From NCBI GenBank assembly GCA_046155505.1, contig JBJXFK010000009.1, positions 1-16,125 on the forward strand: 16,125 nucleotides of DNA, given 5' to 3'. This document shows, piece by piece, positions 6,695 through 15,271 of the stretch (positions are counted from its first letter, which is position 1; every line of letters starts with the position of its first letter). The notes under the pieces are model-generated. The model was not told the origin of the DNA. It made no database searches and was given only the letters and a program-made list of their open reading frames with translations. This DNA is from JBJXFK01 sp046155505. Lineage in GTDB: Bacteria > Planctomycetota > Phycisphaerae > UBA1845 > Fen-1342. The translations under genes and the position numbers were made by a program.

Positions 6695-7756
6695 TCAACC
6701 TTCACCCTGCAATTCGCCCAGCCGATCGAGCGGCGGCGGCTCTAGCGGGCTGAGCCAGCAGCGCAGCACAAATGCCATCTCGTCGCGCGTGAATTGCAAC
6801 CGCGTTGTCACGAGCCCGTCCGAAATGGTTGCGAACCAGATCTCCTGAAACGGTGCCCGCGTGACCAGCATGAAACTGCGTTCGCTCGTCAGCCGATGCA
6901 ATCGCCAGCCGCCGCGCCAGCGTGCCTTGCGCAGCACAATGCCGCCCGGAACGGCCAGCCATTGCCGCCCGGTCGAGACCAGCCTTGCCCCCGGCGCGAT
7001 CACGAACATCAGCAGCATGCCGCCCCAGAAATAGAGCATCGGCTGCGGCTGCCCCTTTCGCAGCGAGTCAATCAGATACACGACAAAGAAAACTGAGAAA
7101 ATCGAGAGTGCCACCCAGCCGCCGTTGAGCGTTACGTTGCGTTTCAGTCGGCGCGTCATTTCGCGATCGCTGCCGGTCATCGACTCGTCGGCCGCGTCGC
7201 TCGTCGCGGTCAGGTCGCGAAACGTCGGATGCGCCTCGTCGATCGGCTGCGGCTCGAAGACGTGCGTGAACGGCTCGATCGCCGTCAGGCTGCGCGGGCG
7301 AGCGACGCGCACGACGACATCGAAAACGCCGGCCCGCGCGAGGTACTTCGTGAACATGGCGGCGTCGGTCGCGAATAAGTCGAGCTTTCGCCAGTGCAGT
7401 AACGCGAACACGGCCGCAGGCAGCTTCTCGGGCGTCGTTTCGGCAATGAAACGGCGAATCTTGCGGCGGCGGTCGTAGTACCACACGATCGCGATGCAGC
7501 CGAACAGCGTCGCGTTGCCGACGACGAGCAGCACGACGACGCCGAATCGCGACAAATCGAGCGCTTTGACCAACGCGAACGTCGCAAATGCCAGTCCGCC
7601 GCACAGCACGGCCGCGACGATAACCAGCGCGAATCCCCACGCGAGCAGCGACCACCAGTTCATCTCGAACGGCACATCGACAAGCCGCGGCGGCACGCGA
7701 CCGCCCACGACGGGCACTGCCTCACCATCATGCTCCTGTGATGATTCCAACCGCAC
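6695..7756 (-). CDS. Membrane protein of unknown function, paralogue of 9520-10584
   Basis: This 353-residue protein was not recognised. It has two hydrophobic segments near the N-terminus (about 34-63 and 70-92), a central soluble region (about 95-210), two more hydrophobic segments (about 217-234 and 241-257) and a C-terminal soluble domain. That domain opens with QWLAVPGGIVLR, contains TISDG and closes with LEPPPLDRL. The same landmarks occur in the same order in the gene at 9520-10584, so the two are paralogues. The start is GTG at 7756; AAGGGG lies almost directly before it, an unusually short spacing, so the start is uncertain. No signal peptide or catalytic motif was seen. Confidence 0.78.
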   Translation of the reverse strand: MRLESSQEHDGEAVPVVGGRVPPRLVDVPFEMNWWSLLAWGFALVIVAAVLCGGLAFATFALVKALDLSRFGVVVLLVVGNATLFGCIAIVWYYDRRRKIRRFIAETTPEKLPAAVFALLHWRKLDLFATDAAMFTKYLARAGVFDVVVRVARPRSLTAIEPFTHVFEPQPIDEAHPTFRDLTATSDAADESMTGSDREMTRRLKRNVTLNGGWVALSIFSVFFVVYLIDSLRKGQPQPMLYFWGGMLLMFVIAPGARLVSTGRQWLAVPGGIVLRKARWRGGWRLHRLTSERSFMLVTRAPFQEIWFATISDGLVTTRLQFTRDEMAFVLRCWLSPLEPPPLDRLGELQGEG

Positions 7757-7835
7757 GCCCCTTCACGACAACAATCGTATCCGCGCGAGGCGATTCTTTT
7801 CACCTCAACGGGGCACGGTTCGCATCGCAGTGAGC

Positions 7836-8321
7836 TTATTCATCGAAGATGATGCTGCGGATGCACTGCAAGGCGCGATCGCGCTCGGGCAGATTGTGTT
7901 GAAGCTCCGGCATGCTCCACTGCTGCGATTCGCCCCGCTCGCATTCGCTCGCCAGATCACGCCCCAGTTCTTCCGTTTTTCGACGGGCTTCGCGTTTCAG
8001 CACCTCTACGTTGGTGAGCGGGCCGAACACGAACACGCGATTCCGCAATTCCGCAGGTACCCTTGGTTCGATGGCCGTTCGATAGCGATCAGAGTCTTTG
8101 TCGAAGTCAATGACCAGCACCAAGTGGGCGCTGTTGTAACTGCGCATGTGCGGCATGTAGCTGCTACACATGAGATCGACTGCTTTCACCCAGCCACCGG
8201 CGGGGCTAACGACTCGGATGCGGTGCGCATGCACGGCCGGATAGTCGACAAATCCTGTCGCAAGTTGTCTCGTCGCATCGTCCTCGGGGAGCACAATGAC
8301 GTGCGGCTCATACTTGTTCAT
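7836..8321 (-). CDS. Small Toprim-like acidic-motif protein, partner of the upstream ATPase
   Basis: This 161-residue soluble protein begins with a strand followed by an acidic turn (VIVLPEDD, Glu13-Asp14-Asp15). A hydrophobic strand then ends in LVLVIDFDKDSD, with Asp72, Asp74 and Asp76, and a later GPLTNVEVLK segment carries Glu106. An early Glu followed by a DxD after a strand is the arrangement of Toprim nucleases and of DUF4276/RloB-type partners of AAA ATPases. Exact family membership was not established. Its ATG lies 3 nt after the stop of the ATPase gene, so the two are almost certainly translationally coupled. The stretch is visibly less GC-rich than the flanking membrane-protein genes. 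A nuclease effector role is inference. Confidence 0.72.
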   Translation of the reverse strand: MNKYEPHVIVLPEDDATRQLATGFVDYPAVHAHRIRVVSPAGGWVKAVDLMCSSYMPHMRSYNSAHLVLVIDFDKDSDRYRTAIEPRVPAELRNRVFVFGPLTNVEVLKREARRKTEELGRDLASECERGESQQWSMPELQHNLPERDRALQCIRSIIFDE

Positions 8322-8324
8322 GGA

Positions 8325-9428
8325 TTACCCGATGATCTCGTCGAGCGTCAATGCACGGATCAGGTCGCCCTCGTACTTGAACTCTGAGAGTCGTCGGGCG
8401 ACGGTCGGTTCTAGGTGTGACGCACGCGTCAACACAAACGTGTTTTCGTCCGCGAAAGCTCGAATTGCGTCGGGATGGTGGGTCGTGGCGACGAATTGAC
8501 CGCCGGTTCCGGCGATCTTGCGCATCGCCATGATGAACTGACCGACTTCCGAGATGGAGAGGTGATTGTCGGGTTCGTCCCACCAGCAGACGACCGGCAA
8601 GCCGATTGCACTGGACGCCGCCAGATAGCCTGCCAGGAAAAAGCACTTCTCACCGTCGGACAGTTGGTCGAAATCAAGGGTGACGGCTTCGCGCGAATCG
8701 GGCCGCTGAAAAGTAACCGTCAATTGTCCACTGCCTTCCTTTCCACGCTCAGCGAATTCGATCGAGGCGAAGTCGGGGATCAGGCGTTGCACGAATGTCG
8801 CAAACTCTCCGTATGCCTTTGGCTTGTATTGCAGCAGGGCTCTGAGGCATGAAGCAAAATGGCTAGCGCGAAAGTCGAGTCCCGAGCGGGGCTCCTCCGA
8901 CAACCCCGTCATTAGCTCTGGAACCGGTGCGACGAGCACCATTCCCGCGAGGTATCGCTTGAAGTCTTGAAGCTGGTTCATGGGTGGCGGCTGGCTGATT
9001 ACGGGTAGAGCAAACACATGCGGATCAAGCGCAAACTTAGCACCGTCGAGGAGCTGAACAACGTTGCTTTCACGCACGAAAACGGGGGCCCCATTCGAAA
9101 TCAGCTTCTCGTCCAGAATTCTCGCCTCCTGAACATCCTGCGGCCATTCGAACGAAACGCTGTACTGGAACCAAGTTCCGCTGATCGAGGCAATTAGCTC
9201 GAATCGCATGGGAAGGTCCGTGCGCCTGTGCGTAAAGTCCGATGCACGTATCGCACTTCGCGCTTGATTCGGCCCGCGGCAGATACGTTGAAGCACTTTG
9301 AGCGATGCGAATACGGTCGATTTGCCTACGCCGTTCTTGCCGATCAGCAGCGCTGACGGTTGCCCGCTCAGATCGAGCGTGAAGTTCTCCAGGCAGCGGA
9401 AATTGTGTACGTACAGGCGTTCAATCAT
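8325..9428 (-). CDS. AAA/ABC-type ATPase of a putative defence pair (OLD/AAA15-like)
   Basis: This is a 367-residue SMC/ABC-like ATPase in one polypeptide. Numbered from Met at 9428, it has an N-terminal strand IERLYVHNFRCLENF, Walker A GKNGVGKST at 30-38, the ABC signature LSDGEK at 256-261, Walker B VVCWWDEPDNHLS with Asp284-Glu285, and the H-loop TTHHP at 315-319. The stretch between Walker A and the signature (about 40-250) is long enough for a lid or arm domain but not for SMC coiled coils. An ATG at 9440 would add four residues; 9428 is preferred because related ATPases begin directly with the MIERL-type strand. No Toprim domain is fused; the gene 3 nt downstream may supply it. In families such as OLD, RloA and PARIS AriA, such ATPases sense phage infection and control a nuclease. 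That role here is inference. Confidence 0.86.
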   Translation of the reverse strand: MIERLYVHNFRCLENFTLDLSGQPSALLIGKNGVGKSTVFASLKVLQRICRGPNQARSAIRASDFTHRRTDLPMRFELIASISGTWFQYSVSFEWPQDVQEARILDEKLISNGAPVFVRESNVVQLLDGAKFALDPHVFALPVISQPPPMNQLQDFKRYLAGMVLVAPVPELMTGLSEEPRSGLDFRASHFASCLRALLQYKPKAYGEFATFVQRLIPDFASIEFAERGKEGSGQLTVTFQRPDSREAVTLDFDQLSDGEKCFFLAGYLAASSAIGLPVVCWWDEPDNHLSISEVGQFIMAMRKIAGTGGQFVATTHHPDAIRAFADENTFVLTRASHLEPTVARRLSEFKYEGDLIRALTLDEIIG

Positions 9429-9519
9429 GGCCGATTCCATCCGGCGCGTTGTGTTGTTCGCGCTAGGCGAGGAGGATACATCCGTGTGGCATCGATTGCC
9501 ATTTTCGACGCGAGACTCC

Positions 9520-10584
9520 TCACCCTTCGCCGACCCAATCCGTCAGCTTATCCATCGCCGGCGGCTCGAGCGGCCTGGTCCACGCACGCAGCGCGACGAT
9601 CAGTTCGTTATTCGACATCGTGCGTGCCGCGCTGAATTTGCCGTCCGAAATCGTCACGCGCCAAAACGCATCCGTGAGTTGCCGCGTCGCGAGAATCAAA
9701 CTGTTCGATCGACGCATGAGATGCAGCGACGATCGCCCGCCCAGCCCGCTCGGACGGCGAATGACGATGCCGCCGGGGACGGCAAGCCACTGTTTGCCGA
9801 CCGTACGCAAAAAATGCGAAATCCCAACCTCCACGACTCCCAGAATTGCGACCAGCGCGAGCAATGCGGCCAGCCCGCGCGACGCGCCGCCCATCGCGTA
9901 GACCGCCGCCGCGACAACGAACATCGCGATCGCCAGCACGAGACGGAGGTCTCGTCCAACCGCGAGAAGGTATGGTCGGCTCTCTCGTCGCTGGGCGTCG
10001 TCGCGCGGCACAACAGAACGTACGGCGGAATTTTCGCGATCTGCGTCATCGCCGAGAAACTGCTCGAAATCGTCTGAACCCTCGAGAATCAAACGCGGCT
10101 CGAACTGTCGCATCAGCGGCGTGATCGGGCTGAATTCATCCCACATGTGCAGACGAACCGCACACCCGATGGCACCGCTTCGCGCCAGTTGCCGCACAAA
10201 CCAGGCACCGCCGCCGCCCTGGACGTCGACGCGTCCCTCTTCGACAAGCTGCCGAAAGAAGCCGCCGAACTTCCCGGATCGAAAATCCTGCACGCCGATC
10301 TCAAGCCAGCGATTGCGATAGCCGCGGTACAGCAGCAGCAAGCCCGCCACAAGCAGCACTGCGAATGTGCATCCCGCCACGATCCGTAGCGGCCCCGATT
10401 CATGCAACGCGGCGACGATCGCAAACGCGATATTCGATACCACGCACATCGCGAAGATCAGAACCGAGATGAGGATGAACGTGACGATGAACGCACCCGG
10501 ATTGAATTTCGTAATCCGCACGTCGATCACCGATGGCACACCCGGATGGGACACCGATCCGTGGTTGTGTTCGGCGCGCTCCAT
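9520..10584 (-). CDS. Membrane protein of unknown function, paralogue of 6695-7756
   Basis: This 354-residue protein was not recognised as a named family. Hydrophobic segments lie at about 31-60, 67-88, 212-231 and 236-257, separating a soluble middle region (about 95-205) from a C-terminal domain. That domain starts QWLAVPGGIVIR, contains TISDG and ends LEPPAMDKL and GEG. The middle part also aligns with its sister gene: QLARSGAIGCAVRL here against YLARAGVFDVVVRV there, each followed by an FEP element. GAGG 7 nt before the ATG supports the start. It is transcribed in the same direction as the ATPase cassette and its sister, which suggests an original tandem duplication now separated by the cassette. 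Confidence 0.8.
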   Translation of the reverse strand: MERAEHNHGSVSHPGVPSVIDVRITKFNPGAFIVTFILISVLIFAMCVVSNIAFAIVAALHESGPLRIVAGCTFAVLLVAGLLLLYRGYRNRWLEIGVQDFRSGKFGGFFRQLVEEGRVDVQGGGGAWFVRQLARSGAIGCAVRLHMWDEFSPITPLMRQFEPRLILEGSDDFEQFLGDDADRENSAVRSVVPRDDAQRRESRPYLLAVGRDLRLVLAIAMFVVAAAVYAMGGASRGLAALLALVAILGVVEVGISHFLRTVGKQWLAVPGGIVIRRPSGLGGRSSLHLMRRSNSLILATRQLTDAFWRVTISDGKFSAARTMSNNELIVALRAWTRPLEPPAMDKLTDWVGEG

Positions 10585-10777
10585 ACTGAATCCTCAGAAA
10601 CCTCGACTTCGCCTGTGTCCGGCGACCGCGTCCGCCACGTCGCGCATCACACCCTCGCCGGCGTCGCAAGATACCACACGCACCCGGTCCAGTTGCCGCC
10701 CGCTCCGCGCCCCGCGCCCTGCGCCCCGCGCCCCCTGCGTCGAATACACTCCCGCGACCCCAAACGGAGCCGTCGCG

Positions 10778-12073
10778 GTGTCCAACTTAGAAGTCCCGAT
10801 CGTCTTCTTCCTCCAGCTCGCCGTCCTGCTCGCCGCCTGCCGCGTCGTCGGCTACGCGGGGCGCATGATCGGCCAGCCGCAGGTCGTTGGCGAAATGCTC
10901 GCCGGCGTGCTGCTCGGCCCGTCGCTGTTCGGCTTGCTCGCACCGGAAATTCAGCAGTACATCTTCCCCAAGCCGTCGCCCAACATGACCGTCATTTTTT
11001 GCGTTGCCCAGGTCGGCCTCGTGCTCTATATGTTCCTCGTCGGTGTCGAGTTTCGCGGCGACCTCTTCCGAGCGAAGCTCCGTGCTGCCGCGACGATATC
11101 CATCGTGGGTATGGTCGTGCCATTCGCGCTCGGTGCGCTGCTCGCCTCGCAATTCGTTCACGACGACGGGCTTTTCACGCCCAACGTGTCGCTGCCGCAG
11201 GCCGTGCTGTTCATGGGGGCGGCGATGGCGATCACCGCGTTTCCCATGCTCGCGCGGATCATCTACGAACGCGGCCTCTCGGGAACCAGCGTCGGCACGC
11301 TCTCGCTCGCGGCCGGCTCGATCGACGATGCGGCGGCGTGGTGCGTGCTGGCGGTCGTGCTGGCGAGCTTTAAAGGCGACGCGGCGATTGCGAATTGGGC
11401 GATCGGCGGCGGCATCGCGTACGCGGTCGTCGTCCTTGCGATCGGGCGTCCGCTGCTGGCCTACATGAAGCCGCTCGCCGATCGGCCCGGCGGCTTGTCG
11501 CACGCGACGCTGGCGTCCGTGCTGATGATGCTGATGCTCGCGGCGTGGTATACCGATTGGGTCGGTATTTACGCGGTGTTCGGCGCGTTTATCCTCGGTG
11601 CGGCCATGCCGCGCGGCACATTCGCGGACGACCTTCAACGCAAAATCGAGCCGCTCACGACGACGCTGTTGCTGCCGATGTTCTTTGTCTATTCCGGCCT
11701 CAACACACGCATCGACCTCGTCGATTCGTGGCAACTCTGGGGCCTGGCACTGCTGGTGCTGCTCGCCGCGTGCATCGGCAAGGGCGTCGCTTGCTTTGTC
11801 GCCGCCAAGCTGCACGGCGAGACGTTTCGCGACTCGGCCGCCATCGGCGCATTGATGAACGCGCGCGGCCTGATGGAGCTCATCATCCTCAACATCGGCC
11901 TTGAAGCCGGCATCATCACGCCGCAGCTATTTTCGATCATGGTCATCATGGCGATTGTGACGACGCTGATGGCGACGCCGCTGTTTGAGTTGGTGCGGGC
12001 GCGGGTGCGGGTGCGGGTGCGGGTGCGACGGGTCGAGGGGGCGAAGGGCCAAGGGGTCGGCTGGGAAAAATAG
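10778..12073 (+). CDS. CPA2-type cation/proton antiporter (Na_H_Exchanger family)
   Basis: This is a multi-spanning inner-membrane exchanger of Na+ or K+ for H+. It has 431 residues and about 12 hydrophobic segments with no cytoplasmic RCK/TrkA-N domain. Landmarks are GQPQVVGEMLAGVLLGPSLFG (31-51), the AMAITAFPMLARII stretch (149-162) and SIDDAAAW, where Asp183-Asp184 occupies the ion-binding pair position; an Asp pair is associated with electrogenic exchange in NapA/NhaA-like members. The frame is open further upstream to 10367, but that part overlaps the opposite-strand membrane gene and is not membrane-like. GTG at 10778 with GGAG 8 nt upstream is therefore chosen. The last roughly 25 residues are an Arg/Val tail made by a DNA hexamer repeat. 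Confidence 0.9.
   Translation: MSNLEVPIVFFLQLAVLLAACRVVGYAGRMIGQPQVVGEMLAGVLLGPSLFGLLAPEIQQYIFPKPSPNMTVIFCVAQVGLVLYMFLVGVEFRGDLFRAKLRAAATISIVGMVVPFALGALLASQFVHDDGLFTPNVSLPQAVLFMGAAMAITAFPMLARIIYERGLSGTSVGTLSLAAGSIDDAAAWCVLAVVLASFKGDAAIANWAIGGGIAYAVVVLAIGRPLLAYMKPLADRPGGLSHATLASVLMMLMLAAWYTDWVGIYAVFGAFILGAAMPRGTFADDLQRKIEPLTTTLLLPMFFVYSGLNTRIDLVDSWQLWGLALLVLLAACIGKGVACFVAAKLHGETFRDSAAIGALMNARGLMELIILNIGLEAGIITPQLFSIMVIMAIVTTLMATPLFELVRARVRVRVRVRRVEGAKGQGVGWEK
12001..12024. repeat. Hexamer tandem repeat inside the antiporter C-terminus
   Basis: Four perfect GCGGGT units lie at 12001-12024, with partial units on both sides, and encode alternating Arg and Val. The stop codon follows about 50 nt later after more G-rich sequence. 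The antiporter's final helix ends just before it. Confidence 0.8.
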
Positions 12074-12111
12074 GGATCGAGGGATCAAAAGGAATCTGGT
12101 GCCGTGCCGAC

Positions 12112-12164
12112 GGCTGTTCGCGTCGGCGTGCGTCGAGAAAACAAGCATCATGCCATGAACAGCC
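12112..12164. other. Inverted repeat in the gap between antiporter and tRNA
   Basis: GGCTGTTC at 12112-12119 is the exact reverse complement of 12157-12164. A tighter nested hairpin uses GCCGAC near 12107-12112 and GTCGGC near 12121-12126. There is no T-tract on the plus strand, so terminator function for the antiporter gene is possible but unproven. Confidence 0.4.
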
Positions 12165-12197
12165 GCAACGCAGACTTGAACACCATTTCAGCCGAAA

Positions 12198-12269
12198 AGC
12201 GGGCGACGGGATTCGAACCCGCAACAACTAGCTTGGAAGGCTAGTACTCTACCATTGAGCTACACCCGC
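12198..12269 (-). tRNA. tRNA-Gly (anticodon UCC)
   Basis: The minus strand folds as a full cloverleaf. The 5' strand GCGGGTG pairs with CGCCCGC (one G-T pair). A D-arm region with GCTCAATGGTAGAGT follows, then an anticodon stem CTAGC/GCTAG around a loop containing TCC, and a T-arm GCGGGTTCGAATCCCGT. The discriminator base is U, as usual for bacterial glycine tRNAs. CCA is not encoded. It reads GGA codons and by wobble GGG. It lies between the convergent antiporter gene and clpX. Confidence 0.96.
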
Positions 12270-12375
12270 GCAACGTCGAGAAGATCATACCCCGCGCCGA
12301 ATCCCCCGCAAACGCCATTCGCACGGCACGAAACTCTCCGCCCATCCGCGCAGAACGGGCAAATCCGAAGCGAAA

Positions 12376-12442
12376 TCTCTTCTGTGTCTTCTCGATCTCT
12401 TCTAATTCTCCGTGTCCTCTGCGCCCTCTGTGGCAAAACTCC
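12376..12442. repeat. Low-complexity TCT/CTG-rich intergenic repeat
   Basis: A pyrimidine-rich stretch of reiterated TCTTCT, TCTCCGTGTCCTCTG and CCCTCTGTGGCAAAAC words ends at the clpX stop codon. Read on the minus strand, it is the 'GCCACAGAGGGC...' type of low-complexity sequence often scattered in planctomycete and related genomes (recognised by eye). The sequence between it and the tRNA (12270-12375) shows nothing else. Confidence 0.5.
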
Positions 12443-13726
<1,284 letters not shown>

Positions 13727-13850
13727 CCCGGTCCCTCATACCCCTGCAACCGCCCGGGCCTTTCGCGAGCGATGCTACTCGAACATTGTAACCTATCGGC
13801 GACCTTTGCAGCGGCAATTTCGGGACGGCGCGTCGTTCGGGGGCACGGCC

Positions 13851-13988
13851 ACGGATTTTGACGCAGAGTGTGCCCCTCGCCCAAACCGAGCCCGACGTGC
13901 AAGCGAGGATTCCGCGCCGTCGCACACGAAGACCTCGCTTGCCTGTCTTGCTCGGGTCGGCGGCGGAGTCCGCCCGACCGAAATCCGT
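13851..13988. repeat. Imperfect palindromic intergenic repeat, copy 2
   Basis: This fills much of the 366-nt clpX/rplM divergent gap. Outer arms ACGGATTT (13851-13858) and AAATCCGT (13981-13988) enclose a perfect 10-bp inner stem, GCAAGCGAGG (13899-13908) with CCTCGCTTGC (13933-13942). The core at 13886-13942 matches the copy at 1138-1194 in reverse orientation (49 of 57). A T-A pair in that copy's inner stem is a G-C pair here, so pairing is preserved. The rest of the gap holds the rplM promoter and leader. Confidence 0.8.
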
Positions 13989-14010
13989 TCAAACCGGCGA
14001 AATCCACCGC

Positions 14011-14039
14011 TTGACGACCTCGCCGCGGCAAGCTATCTT
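14011..14039 (+). promoter_or_regulatory. Sigma70-type promoter for rplM-rpsI
   Basis: TTGACG at 14011-14016 and TATCTT at 14034-14039 are separated by exactly 17 nt. Transcription would start near 14046, giving a leader of about 47 nt before the rplM ATG. It is the best promoter match noticed in the window and is correctly placed for a highly expressed ribosomal operon, directly after the palindromic repeat. Confidence 0.65.
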
Positions 14040-14092
14040 GCCGAATTCTCAGCAATTGGGCGGGCCATGCCTGCCCTCCAAAGGGAACGTCG

Positions 14093-14533
14093 ATGAAGAC
14101 CGCAAACAACTGCTTTCTCGCCAAGGGCGAGACCTACGAACAGAAGTGGTTCGTGGTCGATGCCAAGGATATGATTCTCGGTCGCCTGGCGGCCAAGATC
14201 GCGCAGATACTGATGGGCAAGCACAAGCCCACGTATACGCCGCATGTTGATACCGGCGATTTCGTGATCGTGCTCAACGCCGACAAGACGCGCGTCACCG
14301 GCGACAAGCTCGATACCAAAGAATACATGTGGTACACGTTCTATCCGAGCGGCCACCGCCAGCGCAACATGCGTGAAATGCAGAAGGTTCGCCCGGGTTT
14401 CCCGCTGCACGAGGCCGTGCGGCGAATGATGCCCAAGAACAAGCTCGCGTCGCGCATGATGACCAAGTTGCGGCTGTTCTCGGGGACCGAGCACCCGCAC
14501 CAGGCTCAAATGCCCGAAGCCCTGACCCTCTGA
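14093..14533 (+). CDS. rplM: 50S ribosomal protein L13
   Basis: L13 is an early-assembly protein of the large ribosomal subunit that binds 23S rRNA. The protein has 146 residues, close to the family norm. Conserved landmarks are WFVVDAKDMILGRLAAKIA (19-37), the GKHKPTYTPHVDTGDFVIV segment, YPSGHRQRNM, and RMMPKNKLASRMMTKLRLFSG near the C-terminus. AGGGA about 8 nt before the ATG supports the start. rpsI follows after 19 nt, the L13-S9 pairing conserved across bacteria. Confidence 0.98.
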   Translation: MKTANNCFLAKGETYEQKWFVVDAKDMILGRLAAKIAQILMGKHKPTYTPHVDTGDFVIVLNADKTRVTGDKLDTKEYMWYTFYPSGHRQRNMREMQKVRPGFPLHEAVRRMMPKNKLASRMMTKLRLFSGTEHPHQAQMPEALTL

Positions 14534-14552
14534 TCGGAGCAGGATTACGATT

Positions 14553-15011
14553 ATGTCGGACTTCCCGAATCCCAATCCCCCGGCCGTCGAAGCGCAGCCC
14601 ACAGAGCTGCCCCCGGCACCCACGTCGGGCACATTCATCGCTGTCGGTCGCCGCAAGACCGCGGTCGCCCGCGTGCGTGTGACGCCCGGCAGCGGCAAGA
14701 TCATGATCAACGGCCGCGAGCATGACAAATACTTCCACGAACCGCAGGAACTGGCGGCCGTGACGAATCCGCTCACCATCACCAACACGGCCAAGGCGTT
14801 TGACGTGCATGTGTTAGTGCAGGGCGGTGGCCATAGCGGACAGTCGGGCGCGATTCTGCTCGGCATCTCGCGTGCGCTGCTCAAGGCGGACACGCGCTAT
14901 GAGGGCGTGCTTCGCGACCGCGGCTTCCTGACCCGCGACAGCCGCGAGGTCGAGCGTAAGAAATACGGTCGCCGCAAGGCCCGTCGCCGCTTCCAGTTCT
15001 CGAAGCGCTAG
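14553..15011 (+). CDS. rpsI: 30S ribosomal protein S9
   Basis: S9 sits in the head of the small subunit, and its C-terminal tail reaches the P-site tRNA. The protein has 152 residues. The family core starts at GRRKTAVARVRV (about 32-43), and the end is the expected RRKARRRFQFSKR with a terminal Lys-Arg. The first roughly 26 residues are a Pro/Glu-rich extension beyond the usual start; the core has no suitable ATG, and a GGAG lies about 14 nt before the assigned ATG, so the extension is probably real. It is co-transcribed with rplM. Confidence 0.97.
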   Translation: MSDFPNPNPPAVEAQPTELPPAPTSGTFIAVGRRKTAVARVRVTPGSGKIMINGREHDKYFHEPQELAAVTNPLTITNTAKAFDVHVLVQGGGHSGQSGAILLGISRALLKADTRYEGVLRDRGFLTRDSREVERKKYGRRKARRRFQFSKR

Positions 15012-15014
15012 GCC

Positions 15015-15115
15015 TGTGGGGCAGGTTGCCAACCTGCTTTGTGGGGCAGGTTTCCAACCTGCTGTGTAGGGCAGGTTTTCAACCGGCCTTGGGTAGAGCG
15101 GGTTTCCCAACCCGC
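15015..15115. repeat. Four-unit tandem hairpin repeat after rpsI
   Basis: Four units of about 25-28 nt each contain a 7-bp stem of the type GCAGGTT-N3-AACCTGC. Stems lie at 15021-15037 and 15046-15062. A copy at 15071-15087 has one arm mismatch, and a variant copy at 15098-15115 uses GCGGGTT/AACCCGC. The stem is kept in the variant by paired changes in both arms. The array starts 4 nt after the rpsI stop codon and could attenuate or protect the operon's 3' end. Confidence 0.85.
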
Positions 15116-15163
15116 GTTTCAGTGAATTTCACTCGGTGCCCGTTCGCGCGGCCATCGACGACA

Positions 15164-15205
15164 CGAATCCGACGCCGCCACTGACAAGTGGCCGCGTCGG
15201 ATTCG
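15164..15205. other. 18-bp hairpin between rpsI and the HIT gene
   Basis: Arm 15164-15181 is the reverse complement of 15188-15205 except at one position, around a 6-nt TGACAA loop. There is no T-tract after it, so it is not a classical Rho-independent terminator. It could be a REP-like repeat or an RNA-stabilising 3' structure. The sequence from 15206 to 15271 shows no clear promoter. Confidence 0.7.
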
Positions 15206-15271
15206 CCGTATTGGTAACCTGCGTGCTACCATGCCGGCCGAGTTCGTGGACGTCGCGATTGGAGTTCCGTC

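Noticed and set aside
7757..9519. Direct repeats or attachment sites bounding the ATPase cassette
   Set aside because: The two gaps (7757-7835 and 9441-9519) were compared by eye and share no convincing repeat; no integrase is present.
10367..10777. Long in-frame upstream extension of the antiporter
   Set aside because: It overlaps the opposite-strand membrane gene, is Arg/Pro/Thr-rich and not membrane-like, and a GTG with a good ribosome site at 10778 begins the recognisable protein.
14033..14893. Open frame of 286 codons on the minus strand
   Set aside because: It is antisense to rplM and rpsI, both of which are certain.
15015..15115. CRISPR array
   Set aside because: The units are nearly contiguous hairpins with only a few bases between them, no unique spacers of 30-40 nt and no cas genes.
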